From contig JAJLRJ010000005.1 of the NCBI GenBank assembly GCA_024195265.1, positions 39,270,707 to 39,334,706 on the forward strand: 64,000 nt of DNA, in the 5' to 3' direction. Positions within the stretch are counted from its first letter, which is position 1. The number at the start of each line of letters is the position of its first letter. The notes under the pieces are model-generated. The model saw only the letters and a list, made by a program, of their open reading frames with translations, ran no database searches and was not told the DNA's origin. This stretch comes from Dendrophyllia cribrosa (Eukaryota; Cnidaria; Anthozoa; Scleractinia; Dendrophylliidae). Positions 12,158-23,349 of the stretch are shown piece after piece. Position numbers and translations under genes: made by a program.

Positions 12158-12511
12158 CCCGGGGGGGGGGGGGGGGGGGGGGGGGGGGTACTTCCGACAA
12201 TGTAGGATAGGTGTGTGCCGCCAAGGTTTTCAAATCCTGACCCTATTTAAGGGTAGAAAATCGAGATTTGATACCCTTTTTAAGGCCAAGTTTCAACAGA
12301 CCATGTCTTTTTCGTTTTGCGTGTTGGAGTGGATACTGCAATTTAGTGACCCTATCTAAGGAATATCTAAGGACCACAATACCGAAAATACCAAAAAGGA
12401 TACCCTATTTAAGGACTGAGCACCTAAAGAACCCTACCCTATCGGGCGGCACATACCTATATAGCGCATATAAGGGAGTACCCCCCCCCCCCCCCCCCCC
12501 CCCCCCCCGGG
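12158..12511. mobile_element. G-tract element with 8-bp target duplication
   Basis: It starts CCC plus 28 G and ends 28 C plus GGG, flanked by CCATTTTA at 12150-12157 and 12512-12519. Inside the tracts the inverted arms continue (GGTACTTCC... and GTGTGCCGCC against its complement). Internal repeats of CCCTATTTAAGG are present. It is non-coding. The 8-bp duplication fits hAT or P superfamilies. Confidence 0.82.
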
Positions 12512-12519
12512 CCATTTTA

Positions 12520-12872
12520 TAAGTCGTGCGCTTGGCTTGTAGCCAAGAGCACGACTAATAAAGTTGGTTTTAGTGGCAGTCTCTATTTCCATTTAAATTC
12601 TACCATTTCATAACTTTAAAAGGGAACCTGATAGGTGCAACTAAGGACAAAATCTTTTATTCCTAAACGGTACAAACATCCAAGTCACTTTCATTTTATT
12701 TTATTTAAATTTATTCTATTTATTTATTACTGTTATTAGAAATATTATATAGGATTTATTTAATAAATTATTTATTCATCGCGTTCGAAGAACGCAATCC
12801 TAATTTCGTGTTGGTTGTCCTGTGGTTTACATGCAGTAAAATTTGAGATTTCTTCAAATGGCCGCCCCTATA
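12520..12872. other. No gene seen
   Basis: AT-rich spacer between two transposable elements, with a T-rich TTTATTTA region around 12700-12780. Nothing further is recognisable. Confidence 0.35.
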
Positions 12873-13024
12873 GAGCGTTTTCACTCACGTGACCTTCAGT
12901 CCCGTGGGACTCAAATGACAAAGGCCATGGCAGCCATGTTGGTGTTCCTAACAAAAGAAGTTAATTAAAATTCTTTTGTACGGGAACACCAATATGACGG
13001 CTATGACGTCAAGTGAAAACGCCC
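12873..13024. mobile_element. Foldback MITE with TA target duplication
   Basis: Inverted ends read GRGCGTTTTCACT, with TA on both sides. The arms contain CATGGCAGCCATGTTGGTGT and its diverged complement. The element at 45214-45365 is the same family. Confidence 0.78.
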
Positions 13025-15098
13025 TATTGGTTTTTTCAGGGGCTCATTTCCGCCGGAAATTCCTTCGAACGCGTCTCCATAATCTGTGACTACTGCTAGT
13101 TTATATTATTTGATACCCTGCTTGCAGAGTCTCTTTTGATCTTCCTAGAAAAATCCGGAAGAGGAAGGAGAATGTCATAATAAGGAATTTCTTTTATTAA
13201 AATCAATGTTTAATTTACATGAATGTCAACCCTGATGAAGTATTAAACACAAAATCACTCAGCTATACTTAAATCATAATACAGACTTTTCAAACATAAA
13301 TATCAATAGGCGATTTTCATGATGGCCTCATATTACAGTTACGAAATTCGCATATGTTTAGAAGCCACATTTATTTGAATTGCTACAACAACCCAAATTC
13401 ATTTCGTTTTTTCTTTATTTAAATTTTGTAATCCCAGTTGAGCTTAAAAAACAACAGCCCTTATTAACATGTGAAAAAACAAACTGAAGGATTATGGTAC
13501 TGGCAGTAAATAATGCCATCATGAAAATGGCCTATTTAGTTGTTAAAGAACACTTGCACCACACAACTCTACTGGGAGGGGGGTGGCACTCCCATATAAA
13601 ATTGACGGGGTGAACAACAGCCTACGAGGTACCAGAAACCCATTTTGTGGGCATAGCTCACGTTGATTTTCACTCCTATGAAGTACAAATTCTTTCTGAA
13701 AGTTGTTCCAGCCTGTCAGCATATTTTTTCTGGCTTAAAGGTAAAAACATTTAACAGGCAGGGATGTAGCTAAGATATTCAACAGGTGGTCTTTTCTTCA
13801 TCACAGGCGGAAAATTTTGGTAAACAAAAGAGAAAGAGTTATTTAATAAGCAGACAGTTTTCCAGGTGGAAAAAATCAAGAAAACACAGTCTTCAAGTGG
13901 TTATTTTTTCCGCCTTCCGCCTATTATTTACCTCCCTGAACAGGTTTCACTGATCCTCTAACACTTATCGTTGTATACATAATTCACCAAAAGTATATGA
14001 ACACATGAGAAGTTGCTCCTACAAACAGACTTAAGTCCAGAAATGCAGGCAAGTATTGTTAACAAGTACTTCATATTTGACAAAGTTGTTTTAATATTAC
14101 TTCATATGTGACAGAATTTTGTGCATTTTGGCGAACTTTTATAGGGGAGGACACTTTGTGATACCAGTCATAGAGTAGCATGGCCACCCTCTGCCTGCAT
14201 TTCTGGACATATCTCTACAAACTTTATAATGAGGCCCATAGGATTTCTTGGGTCGCCCAAGAGTCTTTTCCGAGAGTACCGGCGGAGGAGCACCAAGAAA
14301 TAGACATGGTTTCTGGATTTCGTCCTCTCATTAAACAAACTGCTAGCAGGCCCTCTCTGCATAGTTGAGTGGGTGAGCAAATCACATGACCGGCAATCAA
14401 CTGAGCGAGCAAAACTAATGCTAGCAGAGGGATGACTACTGAGGAAGTTAGCTTGTTTTTGTGATTTGCTTTCCTGCTTGACTCGCTGAAAAGGGACAAC
14501 TAGCAGTCTATCTCAGAACTCAGAAATGACAGCTACATATACAAAATAGGGCTAGGTAATAATTCTTGGAGTCAAAAGTAATAATTATGGTATAAGATGT
14601 CTGAAAACCCAAATAGCAGAGATAATAGTCACAAATATAAAATAGTTGTGAATAAAAGTGGCAAATGCTGAATTTATAAACACTTCTCAATTTGGACATG
14701 TTATTTAACAACCTGATAATTGTGGTTTTGTTATGCTAAATGTATGCACTTCAAAGAGAATATGTTTGTTAATATATATTTTGCCATTTTGCCAAAATAC
14801 AAACGTACATTTGTCCACTTAATAGTTTTTACAATGAAATTTATGGATATGACATTTTTTGGGATGTTGCCAATGTACTGACTAAGCTTAGCAAAGGGTG
14901 TCTATTTACAATATACAGCTGAAAATTTCAGGTTCAACGGCCTTCAAAATTTGCTATTGTGGTTTTTCAGAACCTTTCTAATAATTGGCATAGAAAATTA
15001 TTTCCATCTGTTTCCCCATTTACCTACATGCATGCACAAATAGCAAACTTACTGTTAATTAGTTCATCAACCTGCCAATGGAAGATAAAACCTGTTAA
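13025..15098. other. Intergenic; decayed repeats
   Basis: No coding region is evident. 13578-13740 is a decayed relative of the G-tract element (CTCCCATATAAAATTGACGG, GAGGTACCAG). A 16-base inverted repeat (GTCCAGAAATGCAGGC) lies at about 14036 and 14193. 14330-14510 has ACTGCTAGCAG/ACTAGCAGTC ends similar to 34245-34395. Part of the right edge could be the 3' UTR of the CYSTM gene. Confidence 0.4.
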
Positions 15099-15104
15099 TT
15101 TATT
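15099..15104 (-). promoter_or_regulatory. Possible poly(A) signal of the CYSTM gene
   Basis: TTTATT on the plus strand is AATAAA on the minus strand, about 180 bases beyond the stop codon. This position is plausible for 3' end formation but unproven in such AT-rich sequence. Confidence 0.4.
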
Positions 15105-15282
15105 CAAATTCAAATTCAAGCCAAACAGAATTTGGCAAATTATTTGAGTCGAAAGTGAATTAATTAAAAGAAACAAAACACGTATAAAAAATGTCCATCT
15201 GAATCTTCAAATGCACCAGATCTTTAAAACTAGGATTTCCCCGCTTCCAACCATCTACTGTCTCAGTTTTTATAAACAATGC

Positions 15283-15618
15283 TTAGCCGTCAAGCAGACA
15301 GCAACATAAGCAAGCAGCGCAGAGTCCCCAAAGAAAACATTCGGCTGCATCGTTGTCGTTCCTGCGTCGGTTGTGTTGGTCGTCGTAGACATAAACAGTT
15401 TTAGGCTGCTCGGTGTAGACATGATGAGGCTGACCATACGGCTGGTAATGGCCATATTGTTGCTGTGGATAAGGTGCTTGTTGATACGGATGTGTTGAAT
15501 ATGGCGGTGGAGGTTGTGGATAAGCGCTGCCTTGTTGATACTGTTCAAATCCAACAGCGCTGCCTTGTTGAGGAGGAGCGTTCGGATTGTATGACGGAGG
15601 GGCGGTTGGATAACTCAT
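15283..15618 (-). CDS. CYSTM-type cysteine-rich transmembrane module protein
   Basis: A complete intronless frame of 111 residues. The N-terminal 80 residues are rich in Pro, Tyr and Gln (SYPTAPPSYNP, repeated YPQ and YQQ), followed by a short charged stretch (NRRRNDND). The C-terminus AECFLWGLCAACLCCCLLDG has the run of Cys in a hydrophobic helix that defines the CYSTM module; such proteins are small, membrane-associated, often palmitoylated and linked to stress responses. I chose the second ATG (MSYP) because family members begin with this Pro/Tyr-rich stretch; an upstream in-frame ATG would add ten residues. The domain identity is recalled, not searched. The substrate or partner is unknown. 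Confidence 0.75.
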   Translation of the reverse strand: MSYPTAPPSYNPNAPPQQGSAVGFEQYQQGSAYPQPPPPYSTHPYQQAPYPQQQYGHYQPYGQPHHVYTEQPKTVYVYDDQHNRRRNDNDAAECFLWGLCAACLCCCLLDG

Positions 15619-16258
15619 AATTGTTATATTGCACCAATTTAACACCTTCTTGTGGCAATATTCTTGTCCTTTGTTTTGTTATTTACAAGCTCTTCCACTC
15701 CGATCCAACAGTAAGTTTGTAGTTCAAATTATTACAATGTCACTGTTAACGTTTTGGACCTTGGATTTTGCCGGAAGTGTCTCTGTTTAAAAAATAAAAT
15801 ATAAACGAAATAATAAATAAATATGCACTGTATTAGATGCTACATGCGTAGAATTGAGTAGAACGTTTTTTAAAATGACTCTGATCTGGCGCGTTGTGCA
15901 CTCGATCATTTGCAGCCAGATTCAAAGTTATGCATTCAATTCACAAAACTGCGTACCATTTACAGCTCGGGAGATATATTTTTAAAAGCTTATGATAGCT
16001 TAATTTACTGTTAATGTGGCAGCAATATACTAACCTATTTATCCAGACTAGCGGGCGAGAGATGCACAATCAATGAAGTCAACTTTTATCCGATTCAGCT
16101 GCTTTCAGCGAGAAGTGAAGTTCGGTACGTGTCTCGTCTATTTTAGTATTCAAACGTCATGCACAAAATGGATCATGACGTACAAGTCCCTTGTCACATG
16201 ATTGTCAAGAGGACAGTCTCGCGATCTCAAGGAGGAGCGTTTTCAGGTGGAAGAACAA
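15619..16258. other. Upstream region of the CYSTM gene
   Basis: This presumably contains the CYSTM 5' UTR and promoter, since it lies between two divergent frames. I see no clear TATA box at a convincing distance and no repeat borders. Confidence 0.35.
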
Positions 16259-16417
16259 ATGGAAGTCATGGAATGGTTCATCCCATCGGAAATTTTCCTT
16301 ATTTTCCTATTTATCGCTTTCACCGGAACGTCCGGAATTTTCTGTACCATTTGTTCGCATCACAGTACCAGGCTTCTTCGCGAAATAAGGAAGCTCGAAG
16401 ATGGCGGATCACTTTGA
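16259..16417 (+). CDS. Possible small single-pass membrane protein
   Basis: A 52-residue ATG-initiated frame. It has a short acidic start (MEVMEWF), one strong hydrophobic helix (EIFLIFLFIAFTGTSGIF), then CTICSHHS and a charged tail (LLREIRKLEDGG). This layout resembles small integral membrane proteins. I do not recognise the family. The overlapping longer frames (16159-16530, 16191-16388) look like shadows. It lies 640 bases from the CYSTM start in divergent orientation. Weak call without expression evidence. Confidence 0.3.
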   Translation: MEVMEWFIPSEIFLIFLFIAFTGTSGIFCTICSHHSTRLLREIRKLEDGGSL

Positions 16418-16419
16418 AG

Positions 16420-17440
16420 AAGGAAATTTACTCCGAGTTTGTTCGTGTGAAATTGCCACTTTTCATCGGCTATATTGACAAATTCGGCTACAGCATGACT
16501 GCGAAATTACAGGTGGATGGACATTTTTGACTGCCGGTAGTTGTTTTACTTTAACTTTTACGAATCGTGCTTGCTGCATGCTTGTCATCGGGAGTAGCGA
16601 TTCGCATAATTGAAGTAGCAAAGAATCGGAGCTGGAATTCTAGCGTTAACTTAAACGAAAAAGTAAATAAATAAATGATGTTCTGGTAAAATTGGAGTAT
16701 TGTAGCAGGGCTTGAAAGCGTGCAATCGCGTTTTAGGGTACACTTATAAAAGTGTTTGCCTGATAATGAGGGGCCTATGAGAAACTGGAAAACCGCTCAA
16801 AATTTCCGTGAAAACCGAAAAACCGCTGAACACAATGATCAAAATAGCAAATTCACAAACCTCGCCCCTGACCCTTGATACCAGAGCGAAATAAAGCTAC
16901 GGTCGAACCTGTACACTATACCAACAGCCCTGTATTAAGCGGCCACCCTCTATTATTGATTTTTATAAGCTCATATTTCTTCTTTCATTTTAAAGCTATT
17001 GCAATTTACTGCCATTTATAGGCCACTTTCACTAACAACGTCAATGGCGCATAACGTAAACCACGAGGAAGCGAAAAACAAAAACAAAACAAAAAACGCT
17101 TTTCTTTTTCATAAAGATCGAACACCGAATGTTTAAAAAGGCAAAACCAAAAATCACAATGGATACAAAAACCGAAAAACCAGACATTTATTGAGTGCAA
17201 AAAGCGAAAAACCGATCTCAAAAATGACCCAAATCGTAAAACTTAAAACCCCAATGCCTCCTCGTTAATTTTTCCCGCCGTCATTTTGTTTTTCACTCCC
17301 AGTGCCTCTCGGCATTCGGTAAAATACAAATGGTACAGGTCATTCCTGTTCCGTTCCGTTTCCATAAGTAAGGAAAGTCCAGTACCATTTGTCGGAAAAT
17401 TCTAACCGGAAATTCCATTCAAATGGTTAGCGCTCAAGGC
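16420..17440. other. No gene seen
   Basis: The stretch contains AAAACCGAAAAACCG-type short repeats (16780-17220) and CCGTTCCGTTTCC/GGAAATTCC motifs near 17340-17420, similar to 16330-16350. No coding sequence is convincing. Confidence 0.35.
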
Positions 17441-17444
17441 CAGG

Positions 17445-17684
17445 GACGGACCATTATGAAAAGTTATGGGGGTGGAGGGTGGGTCAAGTACAAAAAAAAA
17501 ATTCGTGCGAGGGAAAACGTAAAAAAAAAAAAAATATATGCACAGGAACCAACACAAAAAAGAAAAAGAAGAAGACTTTACCGCAAAAAAAAAAAAAATA
17601 ATCCTACACAGCCAATGGAGGAAAAAAAATCAATGCGAGCTGAAAAATCCCCACCCACCCCCATAACTTTTCTAATGGTCCGTC
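17445..17684. mobile_element. MITE with GACGGACCATTA ends
   Basis: Inverted ends: GACGGACCATTATGAAAAGT on the left and the complement of GACGGACCATTAGAAAAGTT on the right, each followed by ATGGGGGTGG. The A-rich interior gives a spurious Lys-rich frame at 17423-17782. No target duplication is clear. Confidence 0.65.
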
Positions 17685-19000
17685 AATTAGCTGAAGACAC
17701 AATATTGTGTTTTTATGATTATGGCCAGGAGCTTGCTTTAAGCTTGCTTAATAGGAAAAAAAGAAAACACCAAAAGAAATGAATTGAACGTAAAAGATAA
17801 AATAACGATTAATCAACTCAAACTTTTACCAGAATGGAAATTTTTTTTTGCAACTACTACTTCTGTTTTGCTCTATAGAACCTTTTTGTCCAATTAATTT
17901 GTATATTTGGTGTTATTTAACATGGAAATTAAGGAAGCGAAATCTTGTTATTTTCGGCGAGACAGTTTATTTTATACGTGTCCCTTTACCAATTTTAGCA
18001 TCACTTTGAAAAGCCACAAAACCCATTTGTTTTAAACTGAGGAAAACCTAAAAATAAATAGTCCAGTTTTGTTAAGAATCATAAATGCACTAAAACGATA
18101 AACAACTGTCTATGTTGTGAATGGCCAGGAGGAAAATGGATTGCAACTTTAAAAACATTAGGCTAAACTTTTGAATTTGTGAACTGAACAGAAACAATAT
18201 TATAAAGAAAATTTAGCTGTATATTTAAAGAATTTCTTAAAAAAGCCGAAAAACGGCCGCCATGTTGGTGTACCACTTAGCGGACGCATACAAAGTTCTC
18301 TAATTATTAAAATATTCTTGGCCACTCAAACTCAGCTATTGTAGATCGTTAGGCTTCAAAAATTTGCTAAGTTGTTTTAGTTGATGTCAGATTCTCTGCA
18401 ACATCTCATCTCTGGTGTTAAAGGCATTGTTGTCAAAGCCAGAAAAACAAACTTCTTACGTAAATGAAAACGATCTGTTGTTTCCTAGTCGTCAAAGCTT
18501 TCGATACCGTAAGAAAACGGACTCCTAGAACTGGTTTCAACAGGTTTCTATCCAATGGATGACGCATTAATTGGTTTTTATTGCTTATCTACGTGGATAG
18601 TTATATCGACTTGTCGGGGCCTGTTCGACAATATTTTGATCTTTTCAAATGCTCTGTTTCAAAAATAAGAACTTGCGAATCCCATGATCATTGACGGAAT
18701 TTTCCGAGCCACATTTAACTCGGTATGTAATATATACCCCAATATTCTGCAAATTGCGGAAGCCCCGTAATATCGCGCGCCACACGGCTCTAGACACCAC
18801 TTCCTGAATGAACCCTAATACAATTCAAAATAGTGATTTTCCTGAAAAAACATTTTTGTTTTCTCCGTTTTGCTAGTGATTTTCCTAGCCCGTGATATTA
18901 AAGTGTTCCTAAAGTTCTATTACAAACAAACGAGAACAAAATGTTCATGCAGTTAGTACAGTAAAATCCGGCGCAACTGCACAGTAATGTCTATCCGGCT
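17685..19000. other. No gene seen
   Basis: AT-rich sequence. A CGGCCGCCATGTTGGTGT fragment at about 18256 matches the inner part of the 12873 and 45214 MITE family. Nothing else is recognisable. Confidence 0.35.
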
Positions 19001-19185
19001 AGACTACGAGCAGTCTCCCAGTTTTCTATTGTAGCAAAAGTTAAACGAGCGGAAACAAGCGAGCAAGCGCGTTTCCTCACGTCAGGAAAGTCTCTTGCGG
19101 CTGTCTCTCCCGCTCTCTAGGCTTTTTCGTACGCTCAACTACCCCTGAGAGAAAAGAGAATGAGAGAGACTACTCGTGCGCATGA
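19001..19185. repeat. MITE-like inverted repeat
   Basis: The left part GACTACGAGCAGTCTCCC is imperfectly mirrored by GAGAGACTACTCGTG near 19165-19182. The interior is GC-richer than the surroundings (CGAGCAAGCGCG). The exact borders are uncertain. Confidence 0.4.
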
Positions 19186-19562
19186 TCTACTGTAAAAAGG
19201 ACCAAGGAACCTTCACCAACGTTCTCAGGAACGATGAGTCGACTGTCAAATTCGTTCTCAGGTCCTTCTCCGTTTTCAAAATGGCTGTGCGCATGCGTAA
19301 GGTACCGGCCAGACCGCTGGGTTGGTGTTTGACTGGTGTCACTTGCCTTTTTCGTGTTTTATTCAAAATCGTGGGCCGAGAGTAGAAACTCCTGGAAAAG
19401 TCTGTCAAAATACTCCCAAAATCCTGAAGTATTTTTGTCGCATACCGCGTAAAACATGAGGAAATGGTTTCGTTTCGTTTGAACAATGATTTCAGATTGC
19501 CAGAAAACAAACACGCCTGCCAATCGTTGAAAAGGCCACCCCGCGTGCCACGTGACTGTGGT

Positions 19563-19660
19563 GAAGAAGAAGAAGAAGAAGAAGAAGAAGAAGAAGAAGA
19601 AGAAGAAGAAGAAGAAGAAGAAGAAGAAGAAGAAGAAGAAGAAGAAGAAGAAGAAGAAAA
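19563..19660. repeat. (GAA)n microsatellite
   Basis: About 98 bases of uninterrupted GAA. Poly-Glu, poly-Phe and poly-Ser frames across it are artefacts of the repeat. Confidence 0.95.
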
Positions 19661-20113
19661 GTAAAATCTGCAAAATGAAGGACCGCAAACGATCATGCTG
19701 CTAACGGTATACGTAGGATCTGCGAGAGACCTAACCAGCCAAAAAATGAACAAAACATGCAATAAACGGCAGGGCTGATCTGACTACGTAAAAAACTAGA
19801 CTTTGCGAGACACCATCGCGAGAGAAACCGATAAAGTAGGATCATCTCTTTCACTAAAAAAAAATTCTTGCATCCAGGTTATGAGACATAGCTGTTATTT
19901 CATACCATTGCGATAAATAACCACATCAATTTCTGCGAATTTAAATAAAATAGAAGGCTGGTATGGTATGGTACGTATAAACTTTCCACTGAATTAAAAT
20001 ACAAAATACGATTACAGATCAATTTTAATCAATCAATCAATCAATCATTTGCCTTTTATTCGCTTTTCATTTCTTAATTCTAATACATCATTTCACCAGT
20101 ATTACGCATCAGC

Positions 20114-20459
20114 AGGAGCCCATACTCCCGGAGCGTGCAACTACCATAAATTCGTGCAACGGCGTTTTTACAAGTAGGCCTATTTTTAGAAAAGCCTTTC
20201 CCGCGAATTGGTTTCGGAAAGCCAATCACAAGCAATTACATAATTAATAACGATTCACATGTTCACATTCCTGTGTGGTGAATGTCTGATTTCCAGTCGC
20301 TATGTGAATATGTGAATAGTTATTAATTATGCAATTGCTTGTGATTGGTTTTCCGAAACAAATTCACGGGAAAGGCTTATCTAAAAATAAACCTACTTGT
20401 AAAAACGCCGTTTCACAAGCGCAGTATGGAAGTTGCACGCTCCGGGATTATGGGCTCCT
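20114..20459. repeat. 346-bp foldback element
   Basis: Arms of about 150 bases: the left begins AGGAGCCCATACTCCCGGAG and the right is its complement. Shared blocks include GGCGTTTTTACAAGTAGG, GCCTTTCCCG and CCAATCACAAGCAATT. The loop is near 20285. No coding content and no clear target duplication. Confidence 0.75.
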
Positions 20460-20557
20460 GGCATCAGTCAATTTCAGTAGTGCCCAACCCTCCCCTTCCT
20501 CGGGCTTTAGTCGGGAATTTGCTCACGTTCGAATGCCAGGGGTCGAGCCTACCCTTA

Positions 20558-21498
20558 AGGTGGATTTCCACTGTCGCGTAAAAATTTACGTACGTAAAAC
20601 GTGCGTTAAAAAAACTTACGTTACCAATTTCCACTGTTGCGTAAAAAATAATAAAAAACGTTTCCGTTTTACGTACGTTAAACGTACGTAAATACCTGCC
20701 ATCCTGAAATTTTGGCGCGAAAAGGTTATTTGCCGCTAAAGTAATGGCCGCCGTTATAAACAAGCGGTTCTTTCTCCTGTTGTACCTTAGACAGAGACGA
20801 AAAAGACGACAAAAATATCGGAAAAGATTTCGGATCAGAGAGCTATTTCAAAATCGGTTTCAAGTGGGGGAATACCACACTCTAGTGCAAGAAATGCGCG
20901 AAAATGACCACGAGTCATTTTATAAATACTTCCGGATGACACCTGAAAGATTTGACCACCTTCTTTCTCTTGTGGGACCGATGCTGTCTAAGAAATCCTT
21001 GTATCGTGAGCCAATCAGTCCCGGTGAACGTCTCGCTGTTACTCTTCGATTTCTAGCTACTGGTGATTCCTTACAGACGATATCATTTAGCTACCGCCTT
21101 GGCCATACAACCGTGAGTAGAATAATTCCTGAGGTGTGCGATGCATTGTGGATTGCACTACAGGAATATGTAAAGCAGATAAAACAAAATGGCGTCTACA
21201 TGGAGTTGGTGTCATGTGACAAAATCCGAAATTGCCATTGGTTAAATCGCCGCGTAAACGCAGACATCCGCGAAAAAGTTGAACCCAGTTCAACTTTTCC
21301 GAAAACGCTCGCGAGGGCTACGTGCCTTTACGTGCGTATAACGTACGTAAAAACCTAGAAAAAAACGCGGCACTGGAAATTGGACAACGTAAAGTCAACG
21401 CACGTAGTTACGCGCGTAAAATTTCATTTTTACGTACGTTAAAAATTTTTACGTACGTTAACGTGCGTAGGCAAAAACGCGACAGTGGAAATCCACCT
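20558..21498 (+). mobile_element. PIF/Harbinger-derived element, copy 1
   Basis: Ends AGGTGGATTTCCACTGTCGC and its complement, flanked by the 3-bp duplication TTA (20555-20557, 21499-21501), the classic Harbinger target. Length is 941 bp. The subterminal 150 bases at both ends are packed with ACGTACGT palindromes. It carries a truncated HARBI1-like frame. Copy 2 at 21986-22926 has the same length and differs at one base that I found. Confidence 0.88.
20744..21358 (+). pseudogene. Truncated HARBI1-like nuclease
   Basis: A 204-residue open frame. Residues 1-145 match the N-terminal part of HARBI1-type proteins: a basic start (RQRRKRRQKYRKR), YKYFRMTPERFDHLL, a PISPGERLAVTLRFLATG block, and LGHTTVSRIIPEVCDALW. 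The DDE nuclease domain that should follow is absent. From about residue 150 the frame runs into element-terminal sequence (CLYVRITYVKT encodes the ACGTACGT repeats). It therefore cannot cut DNA, but it could still bind DNA or a partner if translated. HARBI1 homology is recalled from family knowledge. Confidence 0.8.
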
Positions 21499-21985
21499 TT
21501 AGAGAGGTGTCCGTCTTATGGAGAGTTTAGTTTCAGTAAAATGACTAAAAAACGGCAGGGACCATCGCCAGATGTCCGTCTTATAGAGGTGTTCGTTAAG
21601 AGAGAGTTGGCTGTAATTACTTTTTTAGGCCAGTATTCCAAGAAAAGCATGCAAGTAAGGGCATTAGCTGGCATTTCTCTGCCCAAGTAAAGAAAAATAA
21701 AGTAATGCATCAGTCAATTGCAGCAGTGCCCCTCCCCGGGAGAACCCCCGGGGACAAAAAGCTGTGCAAATGCCCCAGGGTATGTAAAAAAGAAAGGTAC
21801 ATTCTTAGAATCTAGACTCATTCAAGGTTATTTGAAAGCAAACTAAGTCAACAGAAAGCGTTTTCCCTCCGTTTTCCTTGAGTGACCGATTAGAGCAAGT
21901 TCGCAACAAATTTCCCGTCAGAAATGGAGCCAGGACTCTTTGATATCGAAAACACGAGGATATCAAATGCCACGGGGTACATTAA
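21499..21985. other. 487-bp spacer between the two Harbinger copies
   Basis: Repeat-derived: GAGAGGTGTCCGTCTTAT motifs occur twice (21503, 21570) and recur at 23197-23263. The CAGTCAATTGCAGCAGTGCC block at 21711 resembles 20465-20490. No gene. Confidence 0.5.
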
Positions 21986-22926
21986 AGGTGGATTTCCACT
22001 GTCGCGTTTTTGCCTACGCACGTTAACGTACGTAAAAATTTTTAACGTACGTAAAAATGAAATTTAACGCGCGTAACTACGTGCGTTGACTTTACGTTGT
22101 CCAATTTCCAGTGCCGCGTTTTTTTCTAGGTTTTTACGTACGTTATACGCACGTAAAGGCACGTAGCCCTCGCGAGCGTTTTCGGAAAAGTTGAACTGGG
22201 TTCAACTTTTTCGCGGATGTCTGCGTTTACGCGGCGATTTAACCAATGGCAATTTCGGATTTTGTCACATGACACCAACTCCATGTAGACGCCATTTTGT
22301 TTTATCTGCTTTACATATTCCTGTAGTGCAATCCACAATGCATCGCACACCTCAGGAATTATTCTACTCACGGTTGTATGGCCAAGGCGGTAGCTAAATG
22401 ATATCGTCTGTAAGGAATCACCAGTAGCTAGAAATCGAAGAGTAACAGCGAGACGTTCACCGGGACTGATTGGCTCACGATACAAGGATTTCTTAGACAG
22501 CATCGGTCCCACAAGAGAAAGAAGGTGGTCAAATCTTTCAGGTGTCATCCGGAAGTATTTATAAAATGACTCGTGGTCATTTTCGCGCATTTCTTGCACT
22601 AGAGTGTGGTATTCCCCCACTTGAAACCGATTTTGAAATAGCTCTCTGATCCGAAATCTTTTCCGATATTTTTGTCGTCTTTTTCGTCTCTGTCTAAGGT
22701 ACAACAGGAGAAAGAACCGCTTGTTTATAACGGCGGCCATTACTTTAGCGGCAAATAACCTTTTCGCGCCAAAATTTCAGGATGGCAGGTATTTACGTAC
22801 GTTTAACGTACGTAAAACGGAAACGTTTTTTATTATTTTTTACGCAACAGTGGAAATTGGTAACGTAAGTTTTTTTAACGCACGTTTTACGTACGTAAAT
22901 TTTTACGCGACAGTGGAAATCCACCT
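21986..22926 (-). mobile_element. PIF/Harbinger-derived element, copy 2
   Basis: Inverted relative to copy 1, 941 bp, flanked by TAA (21983-21985, 22927-22929). It is nearly identical to copy 1; the one difference I noticed is the base matching 21418 (A in copy 1, T here on the same strand). Confidence 0.88.
22126..22740 (-). pseudogene. Truncated HARBI1-like nuclease, second copy
   Basis: It encodes the same 204 residues as the frame at 20744-21358, with the same N-terminal HARBI1 similarity and the same loss of the catalytic domain. Its flanks are unlike those of copy 1, which argues for a separate insertion and not a simple segmental duplication. Confidence 0.8.
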
Positions 22927-22929
22927 TAA

Positions 22930-23349
22930 GACGGACAACGGACACTTTGAAACCGTCAACGGACACTTGAGCAAATGCTTTTTTTTAGTGAAAAATACTT
23001 CAAAACGGAAATGTAAGTGCTCAATATGAACAAACGAGTCCACTTTTCTAATGTTATTTTTGTTCCAGTTTGTAGGTTTTGCTTAAGTAAACGACTTTAA
23101 ACAGACTTAAAACAAACGTGTATTCATTGTGCATAGGTTCAGCTTTATTGTCACGGCTCAGAATTACTGGTGTCACGTTACCTCGACTCTCTATAAGCCG
23201 GACACCTCTCTAAGAGGGGCCAGTCTCGACGGTGTCCGTCTTAGAGAGAGTTGACTGTATATATAATAGAATTAAATTGAAGAAATTAAACTACAGTATT
23301 TGATCGTATACTGTTAATTATCATTATGGAACGTTATGTAATGTTCTTG
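22930..23349. other. Repeat-derived; pogo/Tigger-like end
   Basis: 23197-23263 contains TCGACTCTCTATAAGCCGGA and the complement-like GTCCGTCTTAGAGAGAGTTG followed by ACTGTA. A CAGTCAACTC-type terminus next to TA fits a pogo/Tigger MITE. No coding sequence. Confidence 0.4.

Noticed and set aside
16159..16530. 123-residue plus-strand frame
   Set aside because: No domain, and it overlaps two other frames of similar length; at most the 52-residue frame has membrane-protein features.
19187..19762. 191-residue poly-Ser frame and poly-Glu frame
   Set aside because: Produced by the (GAA)n run; flanking residues show no domain.
20744..21358. Host HARBI1 gene
   Set aside because: The frame sits inside a TIR element with TTA duplication, lacks the DDE domain and has an inverted near-identical copy.
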